From positions 3,410,001 through 3,474,000 of the forward strand of contig JYIP02000005.1 in NCBI GenBank assembly GCA_001051155.2: a stretch of DNA of 64,000 bases. Reading direction: 5' to 3'. Both the position numbers and the translations under genes were made by a program. The stretch is from Chrysoporthe austroafricana. Taxonomy: Eukaryota; Ascomycota; Sordariomycetes; Diaporthales; Cryphonectriaceae. The notes beneath the pieces are model-generated. The model did not search any database, had not been told where the DNA came from, and was given only the letters and a program-made list of their open reading frames with translations. Below are positions 1-13,412 of the stretch, piece by piece (the stretch's first letter is position 1; each line of letters starts with the position of its first letter).

Positions 1-1930
1 AAATCTGATAAATTACGGCTAAGAGTGACGAATCAGTTGGTAAGTATCAGCGAGAGATGCACTGTCACTTCAAGGTGCTGGAGAGTTCTGATAGCATGAT
101 GCCGAATCGGTGCTCTAGGGCTGGCTTACAAGGTTCCAAAATGAGGGGATGGAGGTGGACCGAGGATCACTGCCAGGGTTGCTGTCGATCACCCGTGATT
201 GATTACTATACATACCCACGACACCATAGCAATTCTCTACAGCTAATAAGGAACCATCGGGCCCTTTTGTCATGCTTATCCTGCGCTGTGTTCTACCTTT
301 TCTCCTTTTTGTACGGGCCGTAGATCGTCACGCCCAACTCAAAACATATACACGCCATATCAATCATTCATTACTTAGAAATAGAATAGATTGTGAATTG
401 CTACAAAGAGAAAGCCCGAAGACCCATAGAAAAGCAGATTTGGCTGGCATTCGAAACTGGGACTGGCAAAATTCCAGCTCAAAGTGGCACAATACGCGCC
501 AAAGCCATCATTGTCAAATCGATCGTCAGTATGGAAATCTCTCTATCCCGCAAAAAAATGCTAGTAGACGAATTCAAGCGCGCAATGGGCGTTGAGTGTG
601 ATCACCACTCACCTGTTAGGAGCCAAGGCCTCACCTGGGCCTAGAACACCAGCACCATGCGCCGGAGGAAGATCTCTTTTTGTAGAAGCAGGTGTCATTC
701 GTCCAATAAGACCCAGTGCTGCAGTTACAACGCCGTCTGGAGATGTGGAGAGGATTGTCCAGTCCGCGTAGCCATTATTGGTAAATCTTTTTTCTTTTCC
801 CCTTTTCCTCTCAGCGTTTCCATAAGCATAATTGGGGCTGAGTCCTATGCGTAAGGTTGAAAAGTTTGTTCAAGCTTCAGCTTCGTTCCGAACTTCTTAA
901 TAATCTATGAGTGGGACGGACTATGGAACTGCGTCCAGAGAGCTTTCTTGCAAGATGAGTTGGGTCGAATACTTCAGAAGTCCTGTATTTCACAAGCCGA
1001 TCGAGATAGCATAGCGTTCATCCTTGTGTTACACACAGTTGCTGCAGGTGAGAAATAAGCTGGGGAAAGCTTCCGTGCAACGTCACAACGCCACGGACCG
1101 CCTCCTTGCATGAGGCTAAAAGCGCGGAGTTATCATCGACACATTTACCTAATTAATGTCCAATCAAAGTCATCTTAGCAAGTGTGGTGGTTTTTTGTCG
1201 CGTGAGCTAAATGCTACCTATGGCCGGAGGAAGGGAACCGACTTCCGGGTCTATATTGGACAGGTCTATCCAGCAACTTAGAATATTCTAATTAAGTAGA
1301 ACAACGAGTATGGCCCTTGGAAGACGGATATTATAATAAAGCTACATGATGAGTTATTCTGTATGATTTATGTATAAATGCCCAAGTTCCTTGCCACACA
1401 ATATATTCAAGACGCGTTGGAGAAACGCAGCATTTATTGCACGCATACTGGACTTCTCTACCGATGCCCACATCCACGAAAATGATGAAGCACTTCTGAA
1501 GTTCTCTTGGACCCATGTTGTGCCGAGATCCTGAAAAGGAGATATGACGATCGCTCCATCTATACTCTCGGAAGTAGGGAGTAGGGCCATGCAAGTCGTC
1601 GGCATCAACACTTTGAATCAGGAAGACGGTGACCGACTTCCGGGATAATTCTGAGGCCGAATGATACTGCACAGGATAATGCATACATATAGCTCAACTT
1701 TTAGTCTATTGAATTTCTTCCCAGGCTAGCCACAAACGCTCTGGGCCCACACTGGGCTGAAGTTGAGGTGAGCAGCAAAGGTGTCGTGTGATATATCGTT
1801 GGTCTGTTGGAATCAGGCGTTGTTCTAGTACAAGAGCAATGGTATGAGATTGACAATACTATGTGGTAATGAAAACAGAAACATGTTCGTGACCTGCTGA
1901 TTCTCATACACAGCCGGAGGACGGGAGAAA
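1..1930. other. Left-edge spacer, no recognised gene
   Basis: No reading frame here shows a family motif, a plausible start context or a splice pattern that joins frames. The longest open frames (minus strand, 1331-1684 and 1701-1979) have no recognisable domain and overlap in several frames, as expected by chance. The stretch is lower in GC than the coding parts of the window and could hold decayed repeat sequence, but no terminal repeats or transposase motifs were seen. Confidence 0.5.
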
Positions 1931-1931
1931 T

Positions 1932-1939
1932 TATATAAG
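1932..1939 (+). promoter_or_regulatory. Probable TATA box of the small secreted-protein gene
   Basis: A TATATAAG octamer lies about 105 bases upstream of the ATG at 2044, a normal distance for a fungal core promoter with a short leader. The assignment rests on sequence match and spacing only. Confidence 0.45.
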
Positions 1940-2043
1940 ACATGGACTTGTCCCGCTTAAGGTGTAGAAAATACTTCATAACGTCTAAGACCTATCAAAG
2001 AACAGAAAGGCAAAGCTCTCCAGCAAAACTTATTGCCATCACA

Positions 2044-2440
2044 ATGCACTTCTCCTACCTTCTCCCTCTGTCCCCTCTCACCGCGCTAGCCACCGTTAAT
2101 GGCCACTGTTCTGGGACGGCCACCGGTGAATACCTCGAGTACGGCATCTGCATCTCTACGGCGACTTGCAGTGGTTACGGCGGATCCTACATCAGCGGAG
2201 GCTGTCCCAATGATGCGGCCAATATCAAGTGTTGCGTAGTGGGTCTCGAGGGCTCAGTGTCGACTGAGCCCTGTGGTGGCACTTCCTACTGCTCTTGGAA
2301 TAATCTCGAGTGCGCTGGGAGTTACATTCCCGGTCAGAGCCCCTCTGTATTCCACATCTGCTGTGAAGAGTTGTACGCATTGACAAACCTCTCAAGGCTA
2401 CTGCCCTGGCGGAAACAACTATGAATGCTGTTATGAGTGA
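2044..2440 (+). CDS. Small secreted 12-cysteine protein (two six-Cys modules)
   Basis: The gene has two exons, 2044-2332 and 2397-2440, with a 64-nt intron (GTCAGA donor, CTCAAG acceptor), and encodes 110 residues. A hydrophobic N-terminus of about 17-20 residues looks like a signal peptide. The mature part has 12 cysteines in two modules, C22-C36-C42-C54-C63-C64 and C77-C83-C90-C99-C107-C108; each module ends in a G-x-C-P ... C-C signature. The intron is supported because splicing restores the second module's GYCPGGNNYECCYE ending, whereas reading through gives an unrelated tail. The start at 2044 is preferred over the in-frame ATG at 1942 because only the later one places the hydrophobic segment at the N-terminus. 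The spacing recalls cysteine-rich modules in secreted fungal proteins, including some attached to lysozyme-like enzymes, but no catalytic domain is present. The function is unknown; an extracellular or effector-like role is inference. Confidence 0.8.
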
Positions 2441-2783
2441 GGTGTTCTTGTATCAACCCCACTCCCCCTCGAAATCTGTATCTATCAGCGGGATAGATTA
2501 GGGATGGGACGATTCAATAGTATTACTCGACATGGGCTACGGCTTGGATACCAGATGGAGGAAAGTCTACAGTTTCCAATGAAATTGCCTCCGATTTCAA
2601 ACCTGATAAATCCATAAAAATATGTCAATGTATATTCTTTCCTTCAAAAAGAGCACCAAACCATGCTGCACTAGCAGTCATCAATATCGCGTGAATATTG
2701 TCCCCAATAAGCCTACAAAATTCTGAGCATTCGTCTGAGTAAGAGGCCACCGTCCAGGGACTTTGCAAGAAAACCATTGCTTT

Positions 2784-3767
2784 CTATTCCAGCCTCAGCA
2801 ACCTTTGCGCGTTCTTGTACGCAATCATGGCAAATTGCTCCTTATCCACCAGCCCACTCTTCTGCAGGTTGTCCATGAACTCTAAGCCAGCCTCGTTCGG
2901 GGTGAACGGATAATCGACGCTATATAGTATATGATCAATTCTGGTGTTCCTCAGGATCGTCGCTATCGGGTCCATGCTCCAGACGCCACTCGTCGTAATC
3001 CAGATGTTCTCGCCGTACACGGTCTTAAACTTCCTCTTTAGATCCTTGAAGCCACCCAGCCCCTCGGACCAGGCCACACGGTCGAGGTACATCGGCAGTG
3101 AGGAGCCAAAGTGGCCCACGATTATCTTCAACCGCGGGAACTTGTCAAACACCCCCGCGGCAAAGAGGCGCAGCACGTGCGTGGCAACCTCCGCGTGCCA
3201 GCCGTATGCGAATGTCCCCAGCAAGTGGCTGTCCGTCGGCGAGAAGTTCCCTGTGTACAGCACATCCTGCATGCGCTCGCTTGGGGCCGTTGGGTGCAGG
3301 TAGACGGGGACGTCGAGCGTCTCCGCCGCGGCCCAGAAGCCCTCGTACTCCAGCCCATCATAGAATGTCCCGTCCGCATGATTATCGACCAGGGCCCCCA
3401 CGAAGCCCAGCTCCTGCACACACCGCGTCAGCTCACTCGCGATAGCCTCGGGTGTAGCCATCGGTAGCGTGGCGAAGCCGGAGAGGCGGTCCGGGTACAC
3501 TCTGCACGCCTCGGCGAGCTGGTCATTGATCGCGTGGGCCTGCTGCGGCGTGAGGACCTTGGGAATGTGGGAGACGACCTGCCGCTGGATGTTGTTGTCG
3601 TCCATGCTTTGCAGTCTGACGGGCCCGAGATCCGGGAGGCGGCGGAGGGCTTCAGAGAAGAGGTTCTGGCCCATGCTGACTGCCAGCCTATCTTTGGACT
3701 CCTTGCTCGCCGTTTGCGCGGCTGCCGAGGCAAAGTGCTCTTCGAGGGTGATGAAGGGAGGTAGCAT
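2784..3767 (-). CDS. Amidohydrolase-2 family decarboxylase (2,3-dihydroxybenzoate / gamma-resorcylate type)
   Basis: An intronless 327-residue protein of the metal-dependent ACMSD/amidohydrolase-2 family, whose fungal members decarboxylate dihydroxybenzoates such as 2,3-dihydroxybenzoate or gamma-resorcylate to catechol or resorcinol. Family landmarks are in order: an N-terminal LEEHF motif (E9 and H11 as likely metal ligands), YLHPTAP in the middle (metal/substrate histidine), the GHFGSSLPMYLDR segment, and YSVDYPF near the C-terminus (catalytic or metal-binding Asp). Length agrees with fungal members (about 325-345 residues). There is no signal peptide, so it is probably cytosolic. It is divergently arranged with an MFS transporter gene, which suggests uptake or export of an aromatic acid coupled to its breakdown. 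The exact substrate cannot be read from sequence; another small aromatic acid is possible. Confidence 0.88.
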   Translation of the reverse strand: MLPPFITLEEHFASAAAQTASKESKDRLAVSMGQNLFSEALRRLPDLGPVRLQSMDDNNIQRQVVSHIPKVLTPQQAHAINDQLAEACRVYPDRLSGFATLPMATPEAIASELTRCVQELGFVGALVDNHADGTFYDGLEYEGFWAAAETLDVPVYLHPTAPSERMQDVLYTGNFSPTDSHLLGTFAYGWHAEVATHVLRLFAAGVFDKFPRLKIIVGHFGSSLPMYLDRVAWSEGLGGFKDLKRKFKTVYGENIWITTSGVWSMDPIATILRNTRIDHILYSVDYPFTPNEAGLEFMDNLQKSGLVDKEQFAMIAYKNAQRLLRLE

Positions 3768-4586
3768 TTTGACAAACTAGATGAGAGACTTAGCGACAGA
3801 AGTAAATGACCAGTGTTGCCATCAGCGAGGAGTTACTTGCGTGTGGAGAACTCATTAAACTGGATGGTTAGAGAGTCTCGATACTGTTCGCCTCGCCATC
3901 CAATACTGCATCGTTTTCCAGAGCATGCAAATTCTTGAGAGGAGCTGTAATTTAATAGTAGTTATGACAGCGCTCGCGGCTTGATCGGTGTGCTCTCGGT
4001 GAGTTGTCGGCTAGTGCGTGTAGAGACGGGCTGACGGGCTGTCGATGCAGAGAGCGAGAACCGACCGAGAAGCCAGCCGCCGTGTCAAGAAGCCTGGCAG
4101 GGCAAGGCATAGGATCATCTAACCCTGGACAAATGGTCGTATTTGCACCTCCAACTTACATAGTACAGTTCCCCCTTGCGCCGGCGCACATCTCGGAGGT
4201 ACGGCACAGCAGTGAGGAGAACTCGGCCGATAGCTTCACCAAGGTCGTCGTCATTGGCCACGGGGCCAGTGCCCTGTTGGGCCGCGGGGAAGTTCTGTCA
4301 ATTAGGGGTTGAATATTTCGTCAGAGGAAATGAGGTGAGCACTGCACGCGACATGCTAGGACTAAGGCTCTCGAGCACACATCTGAGCCTTCATCAGAGT
4401 TGCAGCAATACATCGTGAATTGCACGACACTGCAGGAGTCCGAAGCCGTCCGCACTCCTCACAAACGTTATACTAGGCTGGCTCTGCCCCTGTCACATCT
4501 TCTGCAGAACAGAGGACAGCGGATCCAATCTGTGCGGTAATCGCTCAACTACCGTTAAATATCGCCGGATAGAAGTCAATGTTGTC
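3768..4586. promoter_or_regulatory. Shared intergenic region between decarboxylase and MFS transporter
   Basis: About 820 bases separate the two divergent start codons, so they probably contain both promoters. No regulator site could be assigned by eye. A short open frame from 4134 to 4312 contains a glycine-rich VVVIGHGASALLG stretch resembling an FAD-binding loop, but nothing else of a flavoprotein surrounds it. Confidence 0.5.
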
Positions 4587-6339
4587 ATGGATGGACTGCA
4601 GAAGCCAGAAAACATCCATCGAGAAGTCGCCGAAGCGGATATTGTCACGGGAAAGACAAACAGCAGGGGCATCATTTTGCGACCGCAGCCTTCTAATGAT
4701 CCCAACGAGCCGCTGGTGAGCTCAGACCCTTCACTCGCCCTAACGACGTGCAAGATGGTCGTCCAGGATCTGACGATAATGACAGAATTGGTCGCAATGG
4801 GAGAAGTACACAACCTATCTGGTGATCTGTTGGTACACCTTCCTGGCGTTCATGAACTCGTCCGCCTTCACTGTGGCCGTGTCAGCGGTTAGCAAGCAAT
4901 TCAAAAAGACCTCGACTGAAGCGAGCTACTTGAGTAAAGCAGCCCTGTACTTACTCTCCAGTCTGCAACGCTAACAAGAAGACACAGCATCACTGCAGGT
5001 GCTTTTTATGGGCTTCGGCGCCCTGATATGGATGCCACTGATCCGCATCATCGGCAAGAGGCCGGGTTACCTTGCCAGCCTGCTCGTCCTCTGCGTGGTC
5101 AACATATGGGGTTTTTACTCCACAACATATGCGAGTCTCCTGGCCTCGCGCATTATGAGCGGTTTCCTCACATCAGCTGCGGATGCACCTGTGCCCAGTG
5201 TGGTTGCTGACCTGTTCTTCTTCCACGAACGAGGCCATATGATGATGTTCTTCTCCCTGGCCCTCTCTTCAGGCGCATTTTTGGGCCCCCTAATCAATGC
5301 GTATATCACGCAGTACCTTGGTTGGAAGTGGATGTGCGGGGTGATGGCCATCGCCTCCAGCGCAACGTTTGTCGTGGCCTTGTTCCTCGTAAAAGAGACT
5401 GCGTATGTTGTCGAGCCAGAAGGCCGGGACCTCGAAAAGCCGGCTTCTAGCTATGCCCCAAAGAGAAGTTGGATTGCCTCCCTGGGCTTCACGGTTGGCT
5501 ACAACCGACACGCCTCTTTCTTTGGCTGGATTGGACGGACTCTTTTGTTGATCGCGTATCCGCCGGTCCTCATTGCTGGCCTGATATGCGGTCTCTTCAT
5601 CGGCTGGTAGGTGCTGGCGGTCTCATTCTCTTCCCACATCCTGTGCTCCTGTTTGGTACCGCTGACTCTCGGCACAGCAACATCGCCGTACAGCTCGTAG
5701 CCTCGCAAACCTTCACAGCGCCACCATGGAACTGGACCTTGCATGGTATCGGGCTGCTGTCCATCTCAGGCTTCATAGGGTCTCTCCTCTCGTTCTTCGC
5801 CGGCGGTCGACTCATCGACCTTATTGCCACGCGGATGACCGCACGACGAGGCGAGCATCCTGAGCCCGAGTTCCGGCTGCCTGCCATGATTATCCCAGCG
5901 GTCGTGGGTCCAATGGGGATGTTGCTGTTTGGGCTGGTTATCGCTGCTCAGGACAGCTGGGGTGGCGCTGCGGTTGGGTATGGCATGGAGGGCTTCGGCG
6001 CGACGGCGGCTGCCAACATCGTCATCACCTATGCCGTTGATGCGTACCGACCTGTGAGTCTCCCTCGGGCTTTCGAGATGGAGCAGGTGCTAATTGCCTC
6101 CACAGGTCGCGGGTGAGACCATCGTGATCGTTTTCATCATCCGGAACGTGATTGCTTGCTTGATATCAACGTATATCTCGCTGTGGATCAAGCAGCAAGG
6201 TGTGAGGCACGCTTTTGGAGAGCTCGTCGGAGTCGCTTATATCATCCTGTCACTGACTCTGGTGCTGCTCATCTTCGGAAGGAGGATCAGAGCGTTCACC
6301 GGGCGCTTTGGGCCGATGGCGAAGGTTGCGTTGCATTGA
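4587..6339 (+). CDS. MFS transporter (DHA1-like drug:H+ antiporter type)
   Basis: Five exons, 4587-4715, 4786-4933, 4988-5606, 5678-6053 and 6106-6339, encode 501 residues. All junctions keep phase and fit GT-AG introns of 52 to 71 nt; the second intron has a GCTAAC branch point. Splicing joins the typical fungal DHA1 N-terminal signature DPNEPLNWSQWEKY to the first helix, and gives CNIAV at the third junction. The protein shows a soluble polar N-terminus, about 12 hydrophobic segments, a motif-A-like loop (IRIIGKRPGYLAS), an RIMSG helix start, a motif-C-like SSGAFLGPLINAY segment and a charged central loop of about 60 residues. It should be a plasma-membrane secondary transporter. The divergent aromatic decarboxylase neighbour suggests an aromatic acid or its product as substrate, but that is inference. 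Confidence 0.9.
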
Positions 6340-7770
6340 TGCGGATTCTAGTTCCACCGCTCTAAGGTTTGATGGCGCAGAAAAGCCGAGCTTGTTCGTT
6401 GTGCATTAGCCCCCTGTTCGGGCAGGATCCCATGCATGAAATATGCCTCCGAAAAATATCCTCAGCCCTACCGCTGAACGTGGACGCTCTGGGAGTTCTG
6501 ATCCTGTGAACCTTGCGGTGCTGAAGCCGTTGCAGGGCTGTCCTTTTCCTGCGTCATGACATCCTTGAGCCTACCCTTGATACGATCATTTCGTCGTTGG
6601 GGTTCCCTTGACACAGCCCTACCATAGTAAGAGAGGCCTCATGGGCGGTCATGACGAAGAACCAGCTCAGAGGCTGTCGTTCTGGGCCGTGAGTCGCGAG
6701 CCGACAGCAAGCAGATTGTCAAACAATCTTGAAGTGCAAAGTGCTGAATCTGGGGGCCACGCAATGCGGTAAGGCGCCAATTGCGATCGACAACTTACTA
6801 TAGTACCACCGTGGTATGTAAGTACGGTGTTAATGCGAGTCTGCAGGGGATCGTTGATTGACGGCAGCGGAAATGTCGGTCGGAAAGTGCGCGTCACTGA
6901 CCCTGTGCCTGACTGGGCTGACTGGGGCCGTTTGTCAATGTTCGGATCGTCTGACACGTCGTATGCTGCAGCAGTGCTTTGGAAAATGACAGTTGCGTGG
7001 ACATGTCGCGCCTCATGGCCTGTTGACTTCATCCTCTCTCCACACAACGCCAATCTGCATGTGGCAGCTGCAAGTGCGCTAATACTGTATGCACTACGTA
7101 CCGTAGCGCGCGTAGCTTAAGGAGCCCCATTGTGACAGCTCCTCCGCAGCAGTGCAGTCGACCTTCTGCCCGGCCTACGCATCCTGATCCTGCCTCATCA
7201 CACCTGCACACGCAACAATACCTGCAGGAAGCACGGGAGAACGTCCTATCGACCGCTTCAGCTGGATGGGGGAGCTCATTCAGACCTGCGACGACTCGAT
7301 TGACCCTCGCCGACCGCGACAACCCCCATTTCTGAGACGGCACACCACCACCAATCTCCAGCCCTGCAGCCTTGCGATTTGAGTGACATCGAAGCTGCAC
7401 CTGCTCGTTGGACCCTTGAAGACTACCGCCGACCGGCCCAACGACTTCTCTAGGCAATTATTCGAGACTCACGACGCTAGCATCCAAGCAGTCCAGAGGT
7501 CAGCCGGTGCGCCTTCCAATTTCTCGCGACTGCACGCGGACTCCCTCTCCTTAGGGCAGCTCGGGAAGACGCACAACATAGTCGACGGCCTCCCTTCCTC
7601 CTGTCTTTTATGTGCGACGGCGCATGCCACAGGCCTCGCGCAAGGTTCTTCATCTGATCGCCTCGATCTTCTTCGACCCACCTTGAAGCGTACCGAGAAA
7701 CGACTGTCCCACGGCGGCCTTGCCCCACCGGCGCCGACGCTCGTCTCCTCCCCCTCACGAACAGCCCACC
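6340..7770. other. Spacer and glutaredoxin 5' leader
   Basis: No supported gene. The last 600 bases before 7771 are rich in C and T, the composition usual for fungal promoters and leaders. Open frames on both strands here lack motifs. Confidence 0.5.
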
Positions 7771-8597
7771 ATGCCTTCCACGAGGCGGCTCCGGCTGCTC
7801 TTCATAGGCGTCATCGCCATTGTCGTTATGACCCTCGTGTATACGTCCCAGCTCCGAGCATCAGAAGAGGTAGACGCAAGAACGTTCAACGACTTCTGGA
7901 AGAAGACAAGGGAGGGGCTAGACAAGGCGCATGGCGGGAAGACGGACCAGGCAGTTTCCGGCTCCACGAGCGAAGAAGAGGATGAGAAGCAGCTGGCCAA
8001 GGACATGCAGGCGCGGCTGAAGGCTGCCGAGCAGAAGGCCAAGGACTCGGCCAACGCCAAGGTGATGAGGCCTGAGAAGCCCGAGCAGGTCATCGGCGTT
8101 GGCAGCTCGGCGGGTGGCCAGAAGAAGCTGTCCGGCGACAAATCCAGCGACAGTGCTGAGAACAAGGAGACGGAGGAGGATCACCAGGTTGAGACGACCA
8201 TCAACGAGATCCTCAAGAAGTCTCCTGGTGAGACCGTCTGGCCACATACAGTCGAGACTGTATACTGACGAGATGCATAGTAATCATCTTCTCCAAGACC
8301 TATTGTCAGTACTCCAAGAGGGCAAAAGGCGTCTTGCTTGGAAAATACGACATCACGCCTGAACCCTATGTCGTCGAGCTCGACATACATCCTCTAGGGA
8401 AGCAGATACAAGAGAGGCTAGGCAGGATGACCGGTCGCACAACTGTGCCCAACATCATAATCAACGGCATAAGCATCGGCGGCTCTGACGACATAATTGC
8501 CATGGACAAGAAGGATGAGCTTGTGGAGAAGATCCGAACACTTGGATCCGTGGGCGGGAAGAATGTTGAGGTCAAAGACCGGGTCACAGAAATATGA
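7771..8597 (+). CDS. Membrane-anchored monothiol glutaredoxin (Grx6/Grx7-like)
   Basis: Two exons, 7771-8227 and 8281-8597, encode 257 residues; the 53-nt intron (GTGAGA donor, GCATAG acceptor) joins the SP of one exon to VIIFSKTYCQYS of the next. The N-terminus has one transmembrane segment at about residues 8-24 after basic residues, consistent with type II insertion in the ER/Golgi. A charged, low-complexity lumenal stem follows (about residues 30-140), then a glutaredoxin fold with a CQYS active site (single nucleophilic Cys at about 161), the cis-Pro TVPN motif and a GGSDD glutathione-binding signature. Yeast Grx6 and Grx7 share this architecture and act in secretory-pathway thiol homeostasis. 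The MPSTRR start is chosen because an upstream in-frame ATG at 7720 would add 17 proline- and arginine-rich residues before the membrane anchor. Confidence 0.9.
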
Positions 8598-9740
8598 AGT
8601 AGTCCACCGCGACTCGTGGACAAAGAAGGCCTGTGGGGTGAGCAACAACTCCTCATTTGGATAGTCAAGATGAGGAAGCCGACACGGACTCGACACGCTA
8701 CCACAATTTGAGATTCCTACCTGTACGAAGATCTTTGCACGGGGAGAGCAGCAAATGGCTCGTCCTACACGCACACATTACTGGCGTCCTTGGTGTTGAG
8801 GCGCTGGTTTTCTCACCTATCAGAGGTGGTGCAGCAGTCCCGTCGAATGATTCCCGTGCATTTGCATTTGGTCATGTTAATACTCCCCTGTTCACATCAA
8901 TTTATACCATCGAGTCCCCTTCAATACAGTTGAGAGTGCGGCACTTCCCTCACAGTGTGTGTTCTACAATCTTGGCTATTCACAAGAAGGATGAGTCCAA
9001 ATTTAGCCTCGACTGAGCAATCCTGTCTGAGCGATCACTTGACGACCTAGTCTCAAGAGCTAGGCACCGACTAACACTCGCATGGCCGTCACCCTTACTC
9101 TAAGTAGAAACAAGAGTATCACGATGTTATCGTCTCACCCATCAGCACTGGACTTGGACAGGTCATCATGGAGATGGCTGAGGTCGGACTCATAGGGTTT
9201 CCTGTGATAGGGTGCTCTTCAATGGCAGATCGAACACAGATTAACGACAGAAAGATCTGCCTCCTCACACTCTGGTTTCAATTCCAGCTGCGGCTTAATC
9301 GCCCCGACGCTCAAGACGGATGAACTTTATAAATACCCACATCCACTTGTCGAAACGCTCTACCGGATCGGAATATTGCAAAATTAGACTGATTAACTAC
9401 CATCAAGGTTCCCTTCCCACTGATAGACCCTATCGTGGTGATTTAGTGCTCCTTATAGTCAGACTATGATCGAACTCGCCCATTGTCACAGCAAGTTGTG
9501 AAGGAGCCATCAAGGTGCTCAACACACCACCAACCTCACTGATTCACTGGCCACTTCCCAACCCAATTTCTATATATTACACTCTCCTACAAAATCAACA
9601 AAACGACGATCACATCTGAGCTTGTTTGTTACCACCCACAGCCGTCGTCATCTTCTTGGGCCAACTCAGAGCGTCAATCGTTCTGTCTGTTGCTTCATCA
9701 CTACTCTGTATTCCTTTGGTGGATTTAACTTACTGTCACC
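8598..9740. other. Spacer with F-box gene promoter
   Basis: No supported gene. A TATATATTA element near 9572 lies about 165 bases upstream of the ATG at 9741 and may be its core promoter. Confidence 0.45.
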
Positions 9741-11025
9741 ATGGCAGACGCCGGGTACCGAGTCAGTAGGGAGCTGTTCCTTGACATTGCTGAGCACTGC
9801 GACTTGAAGACGCTGTGCAGTCTGATGCAGACATGCAAGGTGAGAAACTTCATGATGTACTGAAGAGACCTTGTCTGGGGTGCATCTGGGGTAGATATCT
9901 CGGGTGCGGCGCGTGGGCGCTGGCGCAGGACAGGGCAGGGACCGCAGGCAAAAGGGCGAGGGGGAGGTTTACGCAGGCGCGCTGACTGCCTATCCTCAGA
10001 CCCTCTATGCCTCCATCACCTCCTACAAGCACAGCATCGCCAAAGCCAAGATCGCCGCCTTCGTAAACACTCCCGCCGGCCTGGTTCTGACCTCCAAGAA
10101 CGAGAAGAGATGCATCATTCCCGTCCGCAACTCTCTCGAAACCGTGCGGGAGCTCCAGCGTCGCATGGACCGCATGGACTCCATCCTCGATCGCGGCGGG
10201 TTCATGCTCACCGACCACCCGAGGACCCTGGGCCTAGGCTCCTTCGAGACACTTCAGAAGTTCAAGGCTGGTCTGCGGGAGGCACTGCACGTCACGGACC
10301 AGATCGCCGATCTTGCGGCCGATCCGTCACTCAACGACCTCAAAGGCCTGCACGATGTCGAGGCCCGGCAGTGGCACACCTCGAGCGACGGCACCAGCAA
10401 TGACATCCTCGCGACTGGCGACGCCGAGCTGGATGCCTACAACGCCAGGCTCGCGCTGCACTTCCGCCAGATGCACCACCTCCGCCACCTCCAGATCGCG
10501 CTGCTGCGCTCGCTACCGACCCGTCTCCTTTGCTGGCTGGTGACGCTCGCGGCGGGCGCGTCCAAGGGCTATGCGCGGTACTGCATGAAGCTGATCGAAA
10601 GCGACCCGGCGATGGGGCACGCCCGCGTGATGGCCTTTAAGGAGGTGCTGTTGCGGAGCGGCGGGTTCATCCTCTGGGCGTTCCTGAGGGGCAAGGAGTC
10701 CCTACATCAGTTCGTCAGGGCGGCTATCTGGGCCTGCACGGAGGAGGTGATGTTCTTTGAGTGGGGCGGGGGATGGGGATGGAACGCCGGGCAGGGAGAC
10801 AGATTCAAGGTGCCGGATGGCTTGCACATGACGATCATGGAGGAGCTGAGGCAGCGGTTTGTCGACGTCAAGAGGCAGGAGATGGCGGACAAGGAGGAGA
10901 AGTGGGATGAGGAGGAATGGGGTCCCGGCGAGACGCTGGCCGAGGTGGATCGTGTCGTGGGCGAGGAGGTTGGGTGCACGAGCTGGAACGGCTATGCTGC
11001 CGTCGGGCACATCTCCAAGGCCTGA
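9741..11025 (+). CDS. F-box-like domain protein
   Basis: Two exons, 9741-9839 and 10000-11025, encode 374 residues. The 160-nt intron (GTGAGA donor, TCCTCAG acceptor) joins SLMQTCK to TLYASITSYK, which together form an F-box-like helix pair (RELFLDIAEHCDLKTLCSLM, then the SITSYKHSIAKAKIAAF region). The first exon alone would stop inside the intron, and the second exon has no start of its own near the junction, so the splice is well supported. The rest is mostly helical and charged, with no leucine-rich or WD repeats recognised. Fungal proteins of this type are thought to bring substrates to SCF ubiquitin ligases through Skp1; the substrate here is unknown. Confidence 0.72.

Positions 11026-13412
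<2,387 letters not shown>

Noticed and set aside
1331..1684. 117-residue minus-strand open frame near the left edge
   Set aside because: No recognisable domain; a second overlapping frame on the same strand is nearly as long, so chance is the simplest explanation.
4134..4312. Short open frame with a VVVIGHGASALLG stretch resembling an FAD-binding loop
   Set aside because: Only one motif-like stretch, no continuation of a flavoprotein in any frame, and the position fits a promoter between divergent genes.
9904..9999. N-terminal extension of the F-box gene's second exon as an independent start
   Set aside because: The stretch is Arg/Gly-rich and is better explained as intron; splicing to the ATG at 9741 produces a complete F-box-like helix pair.
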